From Lysinibacillus sp. PLM2 (GTDB lineage: Bacteria > Bacillota > Bacilli > Bacillales_A > Planococcaceae), in the NCBI GenBank assembly GCA_023168345.1, contig AP025689.1, positions 3,302,001 through 3,366,000 on the forward strand: a stretch of 64,000 bases of DNA, given 5' to 3'. The position numbers and the translations under genes are program-made. This document shows, piece by piece, positions 1 to 9,549 of this stretch (within the stretch, counting starts at the first letter, position 1; each line of letters opens with the position of its first letter). The notes under the pieces were generated by a model. It saw nothing but the letters and a program-made list of their open reading frames with translations, was not told the origin of the DNA and did no database searches.

Positions 1-2143
1 GGATTGACATGCCCAGTGCTTTTAACTCTTCAAGCTTTTTCAGGTTCACATCAAAGGATTTCATCAAGGACGTTTCTGTAATTTCAATTTCAATCCATTC
101 AGGAGGGATGCCTGCTTCTTCCACAATACTACTTACATTCTGAACAAAATCTTGTTGCATAATATGAATAGGTGATATGTTCACAGAAATTTTGAGTGGC
201 TTAGACATATGTTTATTAATCTTTTTTATTGCTAAACATGCATTTTCCAATACCCACTTATCAATTTCTATAATTTGTCCCGTTACTTCTGCGGTTTGAA
301 TAATTTTTAAAGTGCCAAATTCGGATAGTTCATCAGATTTCACACGCAGTAAAGCCTCAATATTTGTTATTTTTCTTTCAACAGTATGATAGATTGGTTG
401 AAAGTGTAACTCAAAACCATTTGTTTCAAGACTTTTTCTTATTCCTGCTTCAATTTCAGATTTCTCATCAATTTCTCGCTTAATACTCAAATCAAATATT
501 CGAAAACCATTCTTTCCTGTACCTTTTGCACGATACATTGCCATATCAGCGGTTTTTAATAATTCCTCTGAGGTTTTTGCATGGTGTGGATAGATCGCTA
601 TACCAATACTAGCTGTAACATTTACAGTTTTTGAATCAATCACAAAGCTTGTTTCAAATAACTTTACAATTTCCTTTGCGATATCCTCTGCCTGTCTTTC
701 TGTTTTAATATCATGAATGACTAATATAAACTCATCCCCGCTAATTCGTGCTACTTGTTTATTTAATGGAGAGAGCGTTTTTAATAAATTTGCTACTTTG
801 ATTATTAATTTATCACCAAAGGAATGCCCTAACGTATCATTGATCATTTTAAAATTATCTAAGTCGATAAATACAATTGCTTTTTGTTCGTTTTTATATT
901 GCTTTAAGGATTTGTCCAAAGACTCTATTAAACTTCTTCTATTTAATAGTCCAGTCAATGAATCATGAGAAGCTAATAGATTTACCTTTTCTTCACTAGC
1001 TTTTAAAATTCTTTGCGATTCTTTTAGCTCATCATATTTAGTCCGTAATTGTTCTTCGGTTTGTTTCAGTTCTTTATTCGATATAATTAAGTCTCGGTCT
1101 CTTTTATTAATAGCATGAATCATACTGTTAAACCCTTTTGCTAGACGAGCTACTTCTTGATACTCTTTCACTTTTGCCCTTACGTTGTAGTTCCCATTTT
1201 CAACATGGTTCATTAATGTTCCTAATCGCTTTAATGGCTTCATCCAAATTAATGTCATGATGTAGGCTATCACACTAAAAACTAGTATACAAAAGATCCC
1301 AGCTATTAATATCGGTGTTAAACTTTGAAATAACTTATGATTAAGCTCTTCATCATTCACTGCTGTAACAATGCTCATACCATTTTGTTGAATTTTATCT
1401 GAATGAACTAAATATTGTATCTTATCAATTACATAAGGAACATGTTCTGCCCTTGATTTTTCTATCATCTGTTTACTCTGCTGTCCAAAGAGATTTTCTC
1501 CAATCAAATAGTTATCTTTGTTTGCAATAATCGTACCATTTTGATTTAGCAGCATAACTAAACCGTTTTCCCCAACATTCGTACTGCTAATGATATTGCT
1601 TAATTCAGACAATTTAAGATCAATGGCTATTATGCCTTCCATATTCGGACCGTCTACATAAAGGGAAGCAGAAATAACTATTTCTTGAGTACTGTAATCT
1701 AAGTATGGGTCAGTCCAATTTACTTCTCCCTTATTTACCAGTGCAACTTTATACCATACTCTTTCAGCAGGATTGTAGCTTTTTGCTACCTCTTTATTAT
1801 CTCCACGATAAACCTTACCGTTAATCACCCCATAAACAAGGGTGCTACTAGGTGGTAAAATACTTTGGTATGTATTAAAAAATAGACTTATATTTTCATT
1901 ATTAGAGGCAGATTGTATGTTTAACGTTCTACCTAATTGTATAAGAGAGTTTTCGATTGTCGAAAATGAATTTTCAAAGGATGTGACAGTTTGATTCAAT
2001 ACAGCTTCAGATTCCTGTTTATATTGTATATCTATACTTTGTTTTAGATTTTGCGAAGAAATGAAGCCAAATAATGTCATGGTCGTTAAGCACATGATTA
2101 ATATAAAAAGAATGGCCCAAAATTTTACACTTTTTGTTCCCAA
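1..2143 (-). CDS. Cache-HAMP-GGDEF-EAL membrane c-di-GMP protein (3' end beyond window)
   Basis: Membrane protein predicted to make and/or break c-di-GMP in response to an external signal. The start is a TTG at 2143, 8 nt after a GGTGAG ribosome binding site. Translation gives an N-terminal membrane helix, a roughly 270-residue extracellular region resembling a double Cache domain, a second helix (about 1250-1320), a HAMP-like linker and a coiled coil, then GGDEF and EAL domains. The GGDEF signature reads SGDEF (728-742). The EAL motif is intact as EALLRVKS (about 335-358). The frame runs off the window just before the expected DDFG motif, so the last catalytic residues cannot be checked. The gene starts 25 nt downstream of a PhnD-like lipoprotein gene and is very likely co-transcribed with it. 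SGDEF is compatible with cyclase activity in known enzymes; which activity dominates is unknown. Confidence 0.88.
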   Translation of the reverse strand, partial: MGTKSVKFWAILFILIMCLTTMTLFGFISSQNLKQSIDIQYKQESEAVLNQTVTSFENSFSTIENSLIQLGRTLNIQSASNNENISLFFNTYQSILPPSSTLVYGVINGKVYRGDNKEVAKSYNPAERVWYKVALVNKGEVNWTDPYLDYSTQEIVISASLYVDGPNMEGIIAIDLKLSELSNIISSTNVGENGLVMLLNQNGTIIANKDNYLIGENLFGQQSKQMIEKSRAEHVPYVIDKIQYLVHSDKIQQNGMSIVTAVNDEELNHKLFQSLTPILIAGIFCILVFSVIAYIMTLIWMKPLKRLGTLMNHVENGNYNVRAKVKEYQEVARLAKGFNSMIHAINKRDRDLIISNKELKQTEEQLRTKYDELKESQRILKASEEKVNLLASHDSLTGLLNRRSLIESLDKSLKQYKNEQKAIVFIDLDNFKMINDTLGHSFGDKLIIKVANLLKTLSPLNKQVARISGDEFILVIHDIKTERQAEDIAKEIVKLFETSFVIDSKTVNVTASIGIAIYPHHAKTSEELLKTADMAMYRAKGTGKNGFRIFDLSIKREIDEKSEIEAGIRKSLETNGFELHFQPIYHTVERKITNIEALLRVKSDELSEFGTLKIIQTAEVTGQIIEIDKWVLENACLAIKKINKHMSKPLKISVNISPIHIMQQDFVQNVSSIVEEAGIPPEWIEIEITETSLMKSFDVNLKKLEELKALGMSI

Positions 2144-2168
2144 AAGGTTCACTCACCTTCACAATATA

Positions 2169-3056
2169 TCATTCACCCTTTAAGAAATATTCGTACATAT
2201 AATCTTTCCCAAGAATAGTGGCAATATTTCTAATTGAATGATAGATGTTATTATCTACTTCAACATATCTCTCGATAGATGCATCAAATTTATGTAATTC
2301 ATTCGGTATTTCTTCATGTATATTTAACATTGATTCAATAAATCCTTCTTTTACTCCTCTATCCAAATCCGTTCTTGCTACATAAGGAGAGCCCGGAATA
2401 TGATCTGAATGCCATATTATTTTAAAATCATCTTTTATTAATTTTCCATCAGCTTCTAATTTGTCAAATTGAATGCTGCTTATTGCACCTGCCTCAACTT
2501 TACCACTTAAAATATCTTCTGGTACTTGATCATGTGTTCCTGAATAGATGATGTTACTAAAATAACTTTCAATATCAATATTTCTACTTTTTAATAAAGC
2601 ATAAGGTAGAACAAAGCCTGATGTAGATCCTGGGTCTACAAATGCAAAAGACTTATCTTCTAAATCTTCTAATGTTTCGATGCCAGAATCATTCTTTGTG
2701 ATAATGTAAGATTGATAGTAAAGCCCTGATTCTTTTCTTTCCTGCACAACTAATGGGGTTAACTCTATCTGACTTTCTGCAGCAATGAATGAAAATGCGC
2801 CAAACCATCCAATATCTATAATGCCATCTTTCATACCCTCTACTAAACCAGCATAATTATCAGCTATGTATACCTCGATTTCTTTATCGAGCTGTTTTTC
2901 TAAATAATGTTCTATCGGTTCAAATTCTGATTTCATCTCCGCTGCATCACTAACAGGTATCATACCGATTGTTAACTTTTCAGTTTCTGTAGAACAACCA
3001 ACTAGAAAATTATTTAAAATTATTAAAATAATCACTAAAAAAGACCTTTTCCTCAA
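2169..3056 (-). CDS. PhnD-like periplasmic-binding lipoprotein, putative ligand sensor for the GGDEF-EAL protein
   Basis: 295-residue extracytoplasmic binding protein of the phosphate/phosphonate (PhnD, PBP type 2) family. A hydrophobic signal segment ends in the lipobox LVGC (Cys about 21), so it should be lipid-anchored. Family features include the early TIGMIPVSDAAEM segment, the IDIGWFGAFSF region and AFVDPGSTSGFVLP. The start is a TTG at 3056 preceded by GGGGTG at about 3064-3069. No phn/ptx ATPase or permease gene lies nearby; instead a Cache-GGDEF-EAL gene follows after 25 nt. I infer a sensory role: ligand-bound protein docks on the Cache domain, as NspS does on MbaA in Vibrio. An orphan transport component is the alternative. 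The ligand cannot be read from sequence. Confidence 0.85.
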   Translation of the reverse strand: MRKRSFLVIILIILNNFLVGCSTETEKLTIGMIPVSDAAEMKSEFEPIEHYLEKQLDKEIEVYIADNYAGLVEGMKDGIIDIGWFGAFSFIAAESQIELTPLVVQERKESGLYYQSYIITKNDSGIETLEDLEDKSFAFVDPGSTSGFVLPYALLKSRNIDIESYFSNIIYSGTHDQVPEDILSGKVEAGAISSIQFDKLEADGKLIKDDFKIIWHSDHIPGSPYVARTDLDRGVKEGFIESMLNIHEEIPNELHKFDASIERYVEVDNNIYHSIRNIATILGKDYMYEYFLKGE

Positions 3057-3361
3057 TAATGTTCACCCCAGAACACAGCATTTGATAACATCATACTAGA
3101 TTAATGTAAATGTACTGTTAATTAGTTGCATATTATTCATTATTTCGACATACCTCGGTACTTTAGTAGTTGTTACACCTAATCATAACAATCGTTCTGA
3201 AGTTTTAATTCGTAAGTATTACTAATATACACACATCATCAAATGTTATATTTTTCCCAATTATATCAAAATTCTACTAATTCTGTCACTAACTTTCCAG
3301 TTATTTAAAATAAAAAGTGGCGAATATGTTAACCTAACATGTTCGCCACCCAAGATAAAAA
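3057..3361. other. Intergenic region, 305 bp
   Basis: AT-rich spacer between yunC and the binding-protein/GGDEF-EAL operon, both on the minus strand. It holds the yunC terminator at its right end and must contain the operon promoter. A TATGAT-like -10 can be read on the minus strand near 3092-3097, but I see no convincing -35. No ORF or RNA element is recognisable. Confidence 0.5.
3311..3349 (-). terminator. Intrinsic terminator of yunC
   Basis: A 15-bp stem (3317-3331 with 3335-3349, one wobble pair) has a 3-nt loop and is followed on the minus strand by a T-rich tract. It lies 12 bp past the yunC stop. Confidence 0.8.
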
Positions 3362-3667
3362 TTAAATCATTTTTAATAATGCTTCTTCACCGATCATACC
3401 TTTTACAATCCCTAATTTCTCTGCTTCATAAGTGACAGACTCAAGTGGCGCTTTCAACAATTCATCAATTGTTTTCACACCAACTGCACGACCAGCCACA
3501 ATTTCCCGATCCGCTAATCGACTATTAAGTAATCCAACATCCAAAGCACCACACATAATATATCCAATGTCATTAGAAATTGTCAGGAGTGTAGTTTTTG
3601 GTAAGTACACCGTTACTGCTGTAAAAATATGACCTTGAATATTTAATGTTTCTGTTGAAATCATCAA
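3362..3667 (-). CDS. yunC: DUF1805 protein YunC
   Basis: 101-residue protein of the DUF1805 family, very close to B. subtilis YunC along its whole length: FTAVTVYLPKTTLL, GYIMCGALDVGLLN, AGRAVGVKTIDELL and APLESVTYEAEKLG are hallmark segments. It is probably a small soluble protein; its biochemical function is not established. Either the TTG at 3667 or the adjacent ATG at 3664 may be the start; GGAGGTG lies 7-10 nt upstream of both. It is a single gene with its own terminator. Confidence 0.92.
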   Translation of the reverse strand: MMISTETLNIQGHIFTAVTVYLPKTTLLTISNDIGYIMCGALDVGLLNSRLADREIVAGRAVGVKTIDELLKAPLESVTYEAEKLGIVKGMIGEEALLKMI

Positions 3668-3737
3668 TACAGCACCTCCATTTATATAAATATGGAGGAA
3701 CTAAGTAAGTTGTTCATGATTTTTTCGTTACAGACTT

Positions 3738-4445
3738 TTAAAACCAAGGGCCAATTAATCGTTTCTCATGTTTATATTGATTAATAATAAGGCTAATCAT
3801 TTGAGACCAGTTTGTGCATTCTTTATAAAGATCCTTGTACTCATCACTATCCTTGTCAATAGCTTCTTCTTTCTCTAAAAACGTATATTCAATAGAATGA
3901 TTTGAAATGTCGTCAATTACAATCTTTAATTTTAATTTTTTTATCTCTTCTTGATTGGTCTCTTCTTTGTCCTCTGTGTCGATATCTTCTTCATGTTTTG
4001 TATGTCGAACACCATCGCTAACATTCCCACCGATTGTGCCGTCTTTCGGAAAAAGATATCTCACTTTACCGTTTTCTAATATCGCAACCTCAAGAAGCTT
4101 TGAGAAATCGTATGCTTTATATATAAAACCCTCGTCGATATATTCCCTCTTTGCCACATAAAAGGTACTATTGTTTTCATCTATTAATAATGCATTCAAT
4201 AAATCTTCAGAAACCGTTTTTTTTGTATGTGGAATTACATTTAAAACGTCTTCTGTTTCTTCCAATTCTTCTTCTTTTCTTCTATCACGCTCTTTTTTCA
4301 GTTCTATACATCCCCAAGCAAACATCAATAGTGCCATCAAAATATAAGAGCCGACCATTAATGTAGATCCTAGAAAAAAAGCTAGTACAAAAAACGCAAT
4401 TGCTAGAAGGAATATATATCCTATCATAAACATTTTCAATTCCAT
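3738..4445 (-). CDS. Unrecognised two-helix membrane protein
   Basis: I do not recognise this 235-residue protein. Two hydrophobic helices (about residues 6-25 and 29-48) are followed by a charged segment rich in Lys and Glu (about 49-68) and a soluble domain of about 165 residues, so it looks like a membrane-anchored cytoplasmic domain. The soluble part contains NALLIDENNSTFYVAKRE and LKIVIDDISNHSIEYTFL, a pattern like small beta-rich domains that bind phage- or stress-related partners, but I assign no function. The ATG at 4445 almost abuts a GAGGTG box, so the in-frame TTG or ATG 6-12 nt further in may be the real start. It is alone between yunC and the divergent RNase J gene. Confidence 0.7.
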   Translation of the reverse strand: MELKMFMIGYIFLLAIAFFVLAFFLGSTLMVGSYILMALLMFAWGCIELKKERDRRKEEELEETEDVLNVIPHTKKTVSEDLLNALLIDENNSTFYVAKREYIDEGFIYKAYDFSKLLEVAILENGKVRYLFPKDGTIGGNVSDGVRHTKHEEDIDTEDKEETNQEEIKKLKLKIVIDDISNHSIEYTFLEKEEAIDKDSDEYKDLYKECTNWSQMISLIINQYKHEKRLIGPWF

Positions 4446-4685
4446 TCACCTCTATCTGTCATTTACAACAACATTAGTTATTTAAAACATATTCATAAAA
4501 TTCAATTTTCATACTTAAGTTTGATGATTTAATAGAAAAAATAAATATGATGATAGATTACTATGTCAAAATTTAGTCTCTTCTATATAACTCGTATAGG
4601 ACTTTTCAACAATAGCTATACTATTAATTGTTGTAGCTTGAATACTAACCATTATTAAAGTTGCTATTGAAAAGAGGGAGAGAAT

Positions 4686-6350
4686 TTGTCGGAAAGAGGT
4701 AGCTTATTATCTGTATTTGCATTAGGCGGCATCAATGAAATTGGTAAGAATATGTACGTTATTGAATATGGAGATGATTTAGTTATTATCGACTGCGGCG
4801 CAAAGTTTGCAGATCAATCATTACTTGGTATTGATTTAATCATTCCTGATATTTCTTATTTACACGAGAACAAACATAAAATTAGAGGATTAGTAGTAAC
4901 CCATGGCCATGAAGATCATATTGGAGGTATACCATATTTTTTGAAAAAATTAAATGTTCCAGTCTACGCAACACGCTTCACCCTCGGGTTGATTGAGTTA
5001 AAACTTAAGGAACATAAGATTTTACGAGAATCTACATTAATTGAAATTAATTCAAATTCAACATTAGATTTTGGAAATATTCAAGTTAACTTCTTTCGAA
5101 CGAGTCATAGTATTCCTGATTGTTTGGGAATCTTATTTGATACACCTGAAGGGAAAATCGTTCATACAGGCGATTTTAAATTTGATCTTACACCAGTAAA
5201 TGATCAATATTCCGATATTCATAAAATGGCAAAGATCGGTGAAGATGGAATATTACTTTTAATATCTGAAAGTACAAACGCCGAAAGACCAGGTTCAACT
5301 CCATCAGAGAAAGAAGTCGGAAAGCATATTGAAGAAGCCTTTTATAGCGCGACAGGAAAGGTCATTATTTCGACTTTTGCTTCCAATGTAAACAGAGTTC
5401 AACAAATTGTCGAAGCTTGCAAAAAAACAAACCGAAAGTTAGCTTTACTAGGTCGAAGCATGGTAAATGTAGTTTCCGTTGCAAGACAAAGAGGATATCT
5501 AGATATTCCTGATTGGATGCTTGTTGATGCTCGGGATGTGAGACAGCTTCCACCTGAAAGAGTTGTTGTCCTATGTACGGGAAGTCAAGGGGAACCGTTA
5601 GCCGCGCTTTCTAGGCTTTCTACAAATAGTAATCGAGATGTCAAAGTTCTACAAAATGATACTGTGATTTTTGCCGCATCACCAATTCCCGGAAATGAAA
5701 AAGATGTCTCTAAAATTGTCGATAACTTATTTCAACTTGGTGCAAATGTCATCTATGGTTCTTCGACAATAACTGGCATGCACGTATCTGGCCACGGTTA
5801 TCAGGAAGATTTAAAATGGATGATTTCATTAATGAAGCCTAAATATTTCATTCCAATACATGGGGAATACCGTATGCTACATCTTCATAAGAAGCTTGCC
5901 GAAGCAGTAGGTGTTGAAAAAGGACACACTTTTATTATTCGTAATGGCGATGTTGTAGATGTTCAGCATGGGGAAGCGCGTCAAACAAGAAAAGTAACTG
6001 CTGGTGATACGTATGTTGATAATGCTGGTGCAGATGAAGTGGGCGATATTGTTTTACGAGATCGTAAACAATTGTCTGAGGAAGGAATGCTCGTTATCGT
6101 TGTCTCCATAAGTAAAGAAAATGGGAATCGAATATCCGATCCTGATAGCATTTCTCGTGGCTTTGTCTATGCAAAAAACTCTGAAGAACTTTTAACAAAT
6201 ATTAATGAGGTAGTAAAGAGAACAATCGACCCTTTCAAAGATGCAAATATTATGGGAATGAAACGCGCTATTAAAAAAGAAGTAGGTACCTTTGTTTTCG
6301 AACAAACGAATAAAAAACCAATGATATTACCGATTATCATTGCAATTTAA
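4686..6350 (+). CDS. Ribonuclease J family metallo-beta-lactamase nuclease
   Basis: 554-residue RNase J: 5'-3' exonuclease and endonuclease of RNA decay and maturation. The metal ligands are all visible: HGHEDH (H73, H75, D77, H78), H141 in SHSIPD, D163 in TGDF, and the beta-CASP residues H370 (SGHG) and H392 (IHGEYR). The C-terminal domain ends in the family-typical MILPIII. It starts at a TTG (4686) behind GAGGGAGA. The SESTNAERPGSTPSE segment is closer to B. subtilis RNase J2, yet J2 has a degenerate HGHDEN motif and this copy is intact. The surroundings match neither the rnjA-rpoY nor the dap-rnjB locus, so it may be a third paralogue. Paralogue identity is unresolved; the family assignment is secure. 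Confidence 0.95.
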   Translation: MSERGSLLSVFALGGINEIGKNMYVIEYGDDLVIIDCGAKFADQSLLGIDLIIPDISYLHENKHKIRGLVVTHGHEDHIGGIPYFLKKLNVPVYATRFTLGLIELKLKEHKILRESTLIEINSNSTLDFGNIQVNFFRTSHSIPDCLGILFDTPEGKIVHTGDFKFDLTPVNDQYSDIHKMAKIGEDGILLLISESTNAERPGSTPSEKEVGKHIEEAFYSATGKVIISTFASNVNRVQQIVEACKKTNRKLALLGRSMVNVVSVARQRGYLDIPDWMLVDARDVRQLPPERVVVLCTGSQGEPLAALSRLSTNSNRDVKVLQNDTVIFAASPIPGNEKDVSKIVDNLFQLGANVIYGSSTITGMHVSGHGYQEDLKWMISLMKPKYFIPIHGEYRMLHLHKKLAEAVGVEKGHTFIIRNGDVVDVQHGEARQTRKVTAGDTYVDNAGADEVGDIVLRDRKQLSEEGMLVIVVSISKENGNRISDPDSISRGFVYAKNSEELLTNINEVVKRTIDPFKDANIMGMKRAIKKEVGTFVFEQTNKKPMILPIIIAI

Positions 6351-6390
6351 ACTTAAAATTGCATAGTGAAGATTAAAAGTCATTCCTTTC

Positions 6391-6423
6391 AAATTGCCAG
6401 GCATATCGCGTGGCAATTTTTTA
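6391..6423 (+). terminator. Intrinsic terminator of the RNase J gene
   Basis: Perfect 9-bp stem (6391-6399 with 6411-6419), 11-nt loop, then a run of Ts; about 40 bp past the stop. Confidence 0.85.
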
Positions 6424-6509
6424 TTAAACTTCCTTGCCTATGATTACGATTCGTTCAAATGGGAAAAGATTTTAAGGGAAGTGTTTAACTGAAAATAAGG
6501 AGGATTCCT

Positions 6510-8144
6510 ATGACAACAAATGATCCATCAGGCCAAGGAAATTATGAAACAAATATTGAAAATGACAACACACTGACGAATAGACAGGGCCATCCTATTA
6601 CGAACAATCAAAATATTCGTACCGTTGGAAACCGAGGTCCTGCCACATTAGAAAACTACGATTTTATTGAAAAAATTAGTCACTTTGATCGCGAAAAAGT
6701 TCCTGAAAGAATCGTTCATGCCCGTGGTGCAGGTGCTCATGGGTACTTTGAAGCATACGGTACAGTTGGAGATGAACCTGCATCAAAATATACTCGTGCA
6801 AAACTATTCCAAGAAAAGGGTAAACAAACACCTGTTTTTGTACGTTTCTCTACTGTTGTTCACGGCTTACATTCTCCAGAAACAGTACGTGATCCACGTG
6901 GCTTTGCAGTAAAGTTTTATACAGAAGATGGAAACTGGGACTTAGTTGGTAACAATTTAAAAATATTCTTCATCCGAGATGCGATGAAATTCCCCGATAT
7001 GATTCATGCATTTAGACCAGATCCTGTAACAAACATTCAGGATGCCCGTCGTTTCTTTGACTTCTGTGCAAATTCTCCTGAATCATTCCATATGGTTACG
7101 CTCGTTTATTCTCCATGGGGAATCCCTGCAAACTATCGAATGATGCAAGGTTCTGGGGTTAACACATATAAATGGGTAAACCAAGAAGGTAAAGCCGTTC
7201 TTGTAAAGTACCATTGGGAGCCAAAGCAAGGAATTAAAAATTTAACAGTAAAAGAAGCTGAGGAAATTCAAGGGAAAAACTTTAACCATGCAACACAAGA
7301 TTTGTACGAAGCAATTGAACGAGGAGATTATCCTGAGTGGGAGCTGTTTGTTCAAATCATGGAAGATGGACCTCATCCAGAGCTAGATTTTGACCCATTA
7401 GATGACACAAAGCTTTGGCCAAATGATAAATTCCCTTGGCTTCCTGTCGGACGAATGGTATTAAATAAAAACCCGGAAAATTATTTTAATGAAGTTGAAC
7501 AATCTGCATTCGGTACAGGCGTTTTAGTAGATGGGTTAGACTTCTCCGATGATAAAATGCTACAAGGAAGAACATTCTCCTATTCGGATACACAACGTTA
7601 TCGTGTAGGTGCAAACTATTTACAGCTTCCAATTAATGCTGCGAAAAAACGCGTCGCTACAAATCAAGAAGGTGGACAGCTTCGTTATTATAACGATAAG
7701 GCACCAGGTCAAAATCTACACGTAAACTATGAACCATCTAGTATGGGAGGTTTAACAGAAGCAGAGCAAACTGGTAAAGAATACACGCCCCATATAGAAG
7801 GAAATTTAGTTCGTGCATCCATTGATCGTAATGATAATACGAAACAGGCTGGAGAAACATATCGCGGCTTTGAGCAATGGGAGAAAGATGAGCTTATTAA
7901 CAACTTAGTAAACGACCTAGCAATTTGTCCAAAGGATATTCAAGATAAAATGATGGCTCTCGCTGATGAAGCCGATGAAGAATATGGTCGACGTCTAAGA
8001 GAGGGACTTGCTGAAAAAGCTAAATCCATGAACAATAAAGAAGAATTTGGCCAAGAATTCCATCCACATCCACTTGGTACAAAAAATCCATCTAAAGCTG
8101 TAGAAGATGCGATTAACAAATCTCAGGATGCAGATCCATATTAA
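6510..8144 (+). CDS. Monofunctional haem catalase (KatX/KatA-like)
   Basis: 544-residue small-subunit catalase that splits hydrogen peroxide into water and oxygen. The distal haem pocket reads [11 protein letters not shown] (His70), the substrate channel has RFSTVVHG, and the proximal haem ligand is Tyr358 in [12 protein letters not shown] with Arg354. Its length, Asn-rich N-terminus and long C-terminal tail resemble B. subtilis KatX (547 residues), the spore catalase, more than the vegetative KatA; I give no symbol because that choice needs a tree. A strong AAGGAGG lies 8 nt before the ATG. It is monocistronic, between two terminators. The neighbouring stress dehydrogenase on the other strand fits a general-stress or spore setting, but I see no clear SigB or SigF promoter. 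Confidence 0.95.
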   Translation: MTTNDPSGQGNYETNIENDNTLTNRQGHPITNNQNIRTVGNRGPATLENYDFIEKISHFDREKVPERIVHARGAGAHGYFEAYGTVGDEPASKYTRAKLFQEKGKQTPVFVRFSTVVHGLHSPETVRDPRGFAVKFYTEDGNWDLVGNNLKIFFIRDAMKFPDMIHAFRPDPVTNIQDARRFFDFCANSPESFHMVTLVYSPWGIPANYRMMQGSGVNTYKWVNQEGKAVLVKYHWEPKQGIKNLTVKEAEEIQGKNFNHATQDLYEAIERGDYPEWELFVQIMEDGPHPELDFDPLDDTKLWPNDKFPWLPVGRMVLNKNPENYFNEVEQSAFGTGVLVDGLDFSDDKMLQGRTFSYSDTQRYRVGANYLQLPINAAKKRVATNQEGGQLRYYNDKAPGQNLHVNYEPSSMGGLTEAEQTGKEYTPHIEGNLVRASIDRNDNTKQAGETYRGFEQWEKDELINNLVNDLAICPKDIQDKMMALADEADEEYGRRLREGLAEKAKSMNNKEEFGQEFHPHPLGTKNPSKAVEDAINKSQDADPY

Positions 8145-8160
8145 TTCGTGCTATACGTAA

Positions 8161-8193
8161 AAAGAGTACAATTCAACTCGAATTGTACTCTTT
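8161..8193. terminator. Bidirectional terminator, catalase / dehydrogenase
   Basis: Perfect 14-bp stem (8161-8174 with 8180-8193) with a 5-nt loop, between convergent genes; T-rich on both sides. Confidence 0.85.
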
Positions 8194-8218
8194 CCATTTT
8201 CACAAACTAGTCATTTTA

Positions 8219-9148
8219 CTAGGTTGACATTACTTGCCCACCATTCACATGTAGTGTTTGCCCTGTTACAAAACGGGAGTCATCAGACGCTAGGTATACA
8301 TATGTTGGCGCCAGTTCAAAGGGCTGCCCTTGACGTTCCATTGGGTTATCTGCAATTGCTACTGCATCAGCTGAAAAGCTTGACGGTATTAGAGGCGTCC
8401 ATATTCTTCCTGGTGCTACCGCATTTACCCTTATACCTTTACTTATTAAATTATTTGCTAAGGCACGAGTAAATCCAACATTAGCAGCTTTTGTTGCCGT
8501 ATAATCAATTAATTCCTTATTTCCTACATAGGCTACAACTGACGCAGTATTGATGATTGAGCTACCTACCTTCAAATGTGGAAGTGCAGCCCTTGTTGTA
8601 TAAAAATGTGAATAAATATTAACTTTAAAAGTATCATCAAATTGCTCATCCGTAATATCAAGTAGGCTTAGCTGCTGAAATTGGATCCCTACATGGTTAC
8701 ATAAAACATCTAACTTACCAAAAGCTTGTATTGTTTTTTCAACTATATTCTTGCAATGTTCCTTATTTCTTAAATCACCAGGTAACAATAAGCAGCGCTG
8801 ACCGAGCTCTTCAATTCTACATTTTGTACGATTCGCATCCTCATGCTCATCTAAATAAGCAATGGATACATCTGCCCCCTCTTTCGCAAAGGCAATCGCA
8901 ACCGCAGCGCCAATCCCACTATCTCCACCTGTTATTAAAGCTACTTTCCCTTTTAATTTCCCAGAACCTTTATAGTTTGGATTTTCTATAATCGGCCGTG
9001 GTACCATAAGCCCTTCTAATCCCGGTTGACGATATTGCCTTTGTTCGGGAACTGTAACTGGAACCTCTTCAAATCGAGTGATTTTTCCGTAATTCGGATA
9101 TAGAGGATATTTTGACTCCTCCATTCCTTTCTCATGCTGAATATCCAT
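8219..9148 (-). CDS. Short-chain dehydrogenase, YhdF/YdaD stress type
   Basis: 309-residue NAD(P)-dependent SDR. It carries an N-terminal extension ending in [11 protein letters not shown] and then a Rossmann fold: cofactor motif TGGDSGIG, catalytic Ser in INTAS and YTATK for Tyr and Lys. It closely matches the B. subtilis YhdF group, which is linked to general stress; the substrate is unknown. The usual NNAG motif, whose Asn completes the catalytic tetrad, reads NHVG here (CNHVGIQ); the Asn that stabilises the central strand is probably the first one and is kept. The start at 9148 has TAGGAGG 6-7 nt upstream. It converges with the catalase gene. Confidence 0.92.
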   Translation of the reverse strand: MDIQHEKGMEESKYPLYPNYGKITRFEEVPVTVPEQRQYRQPGLEGLMVPRPIIENPNYKGSGKLKGKVALITGGDSGIGAAVAIAFAKEGADVSIAYLDEHEDANRTKCRIEELGQRCLLLPGDLRNKEHCKNIVEKTIQAFGKLDVLCNHVGIQFQQLSLLDITDEQFDDTFKVNIYSHFYTTRAALPHLKVGSSIINTASVVAYVGNKELIDYTATKAANVGFTRALANNLISKGIRVNAVAPGRIWTPLIPSSFSADAVAIADNPMERQGQPFELAPTYVYLASDDSRFVTGQTLHVNGGQVMST

Positions 9149-9234
9149 GGAATCCTCCTAGTAACATTTCTAAACCATCTTATGTGTATTAGGCGTTTAT
9201 GGTGAATCACTTGTTACGTTAAAGAAGATGTATG

Positions 9235-9243
9235 AATAGAATA
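9235..9243 (+). promoter_or_regulatory. Possible SigK-type promoter for the small gene at 9273
   Basis: AATAGAATA fits the loose SigK -10 (CATANNNTA, one mismatch), with an AC 17 bp upstream at 9216-9217. The motif is short and could occur by chance. Confidence 0.22.
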
Positions 9244-9272
9244 TAGTTAAATGGGTTTTAGGAGGAGTTAAT

Positions 9273-9446
9273 ATTCAAATTTACCAACCATGTCCTGGTG
9301 TAAATCTTTTGTTGATACCTTACTCTAATGAAAAAGTAAACGTAAGATATGCAAATAATCAAAAGCCTTTCCAATTACCAAAAATAAGCACAAGACCCCC
9401 ATACTATACGAATCCACAATGTCAGTTGAACTATCCAATCCTTTAA
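9273..9446 (+). CDS. Small Pro/Tyr/Asn-rich protein with apparent ATT start
   Basis: A 57-codon open frame too short to be found by length alone. GGAGG at 9261-9265 is followed after 7 nt by ATT, and no ATG, GTG or TTG lies at a usable distance in frame. The product is rich in Pro, Tyr, Asn and Gln and has two Cys (PCPG near the start, NPQCQL near the end), much like small spore-coat proteins. The frame ends 56 bp before a strong terminator, and a weak SigK-like promoter lies upstream. I do not recognise the family. It could be a coat protein translated from ATT, or a decayed gene whose ATG has mutated. Confidence 0.42.
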   Translation: MQIYQPCPGVNLLLIPYSNEKVNVRYANNQKPFQLPKISTRPPYYTNPQCQLNYPIL

Positions 9447-9502
9447 AAGTTTATCTTTTCTATTTCCTAATGCGCGCAATATAATATAAACTAACTAAAA
9501 AG

Positions 9503-9540
9503 AGCCCGTGAGTATTGCCTCACGGGCTGCTTTTGTTGTT
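9503..9540. terminator. Bidirectional terminator, small gene / spoVR
   Basis: Perfect 10-bp GC-rich stem (9503-9512 with 9519-9528), 6-nt loop, T-rich on both strands. It lies between the plus-strand small gene and spoVR. Confidence 0.88.
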
Positions 9541-9549
9541 TTAAAGTAC

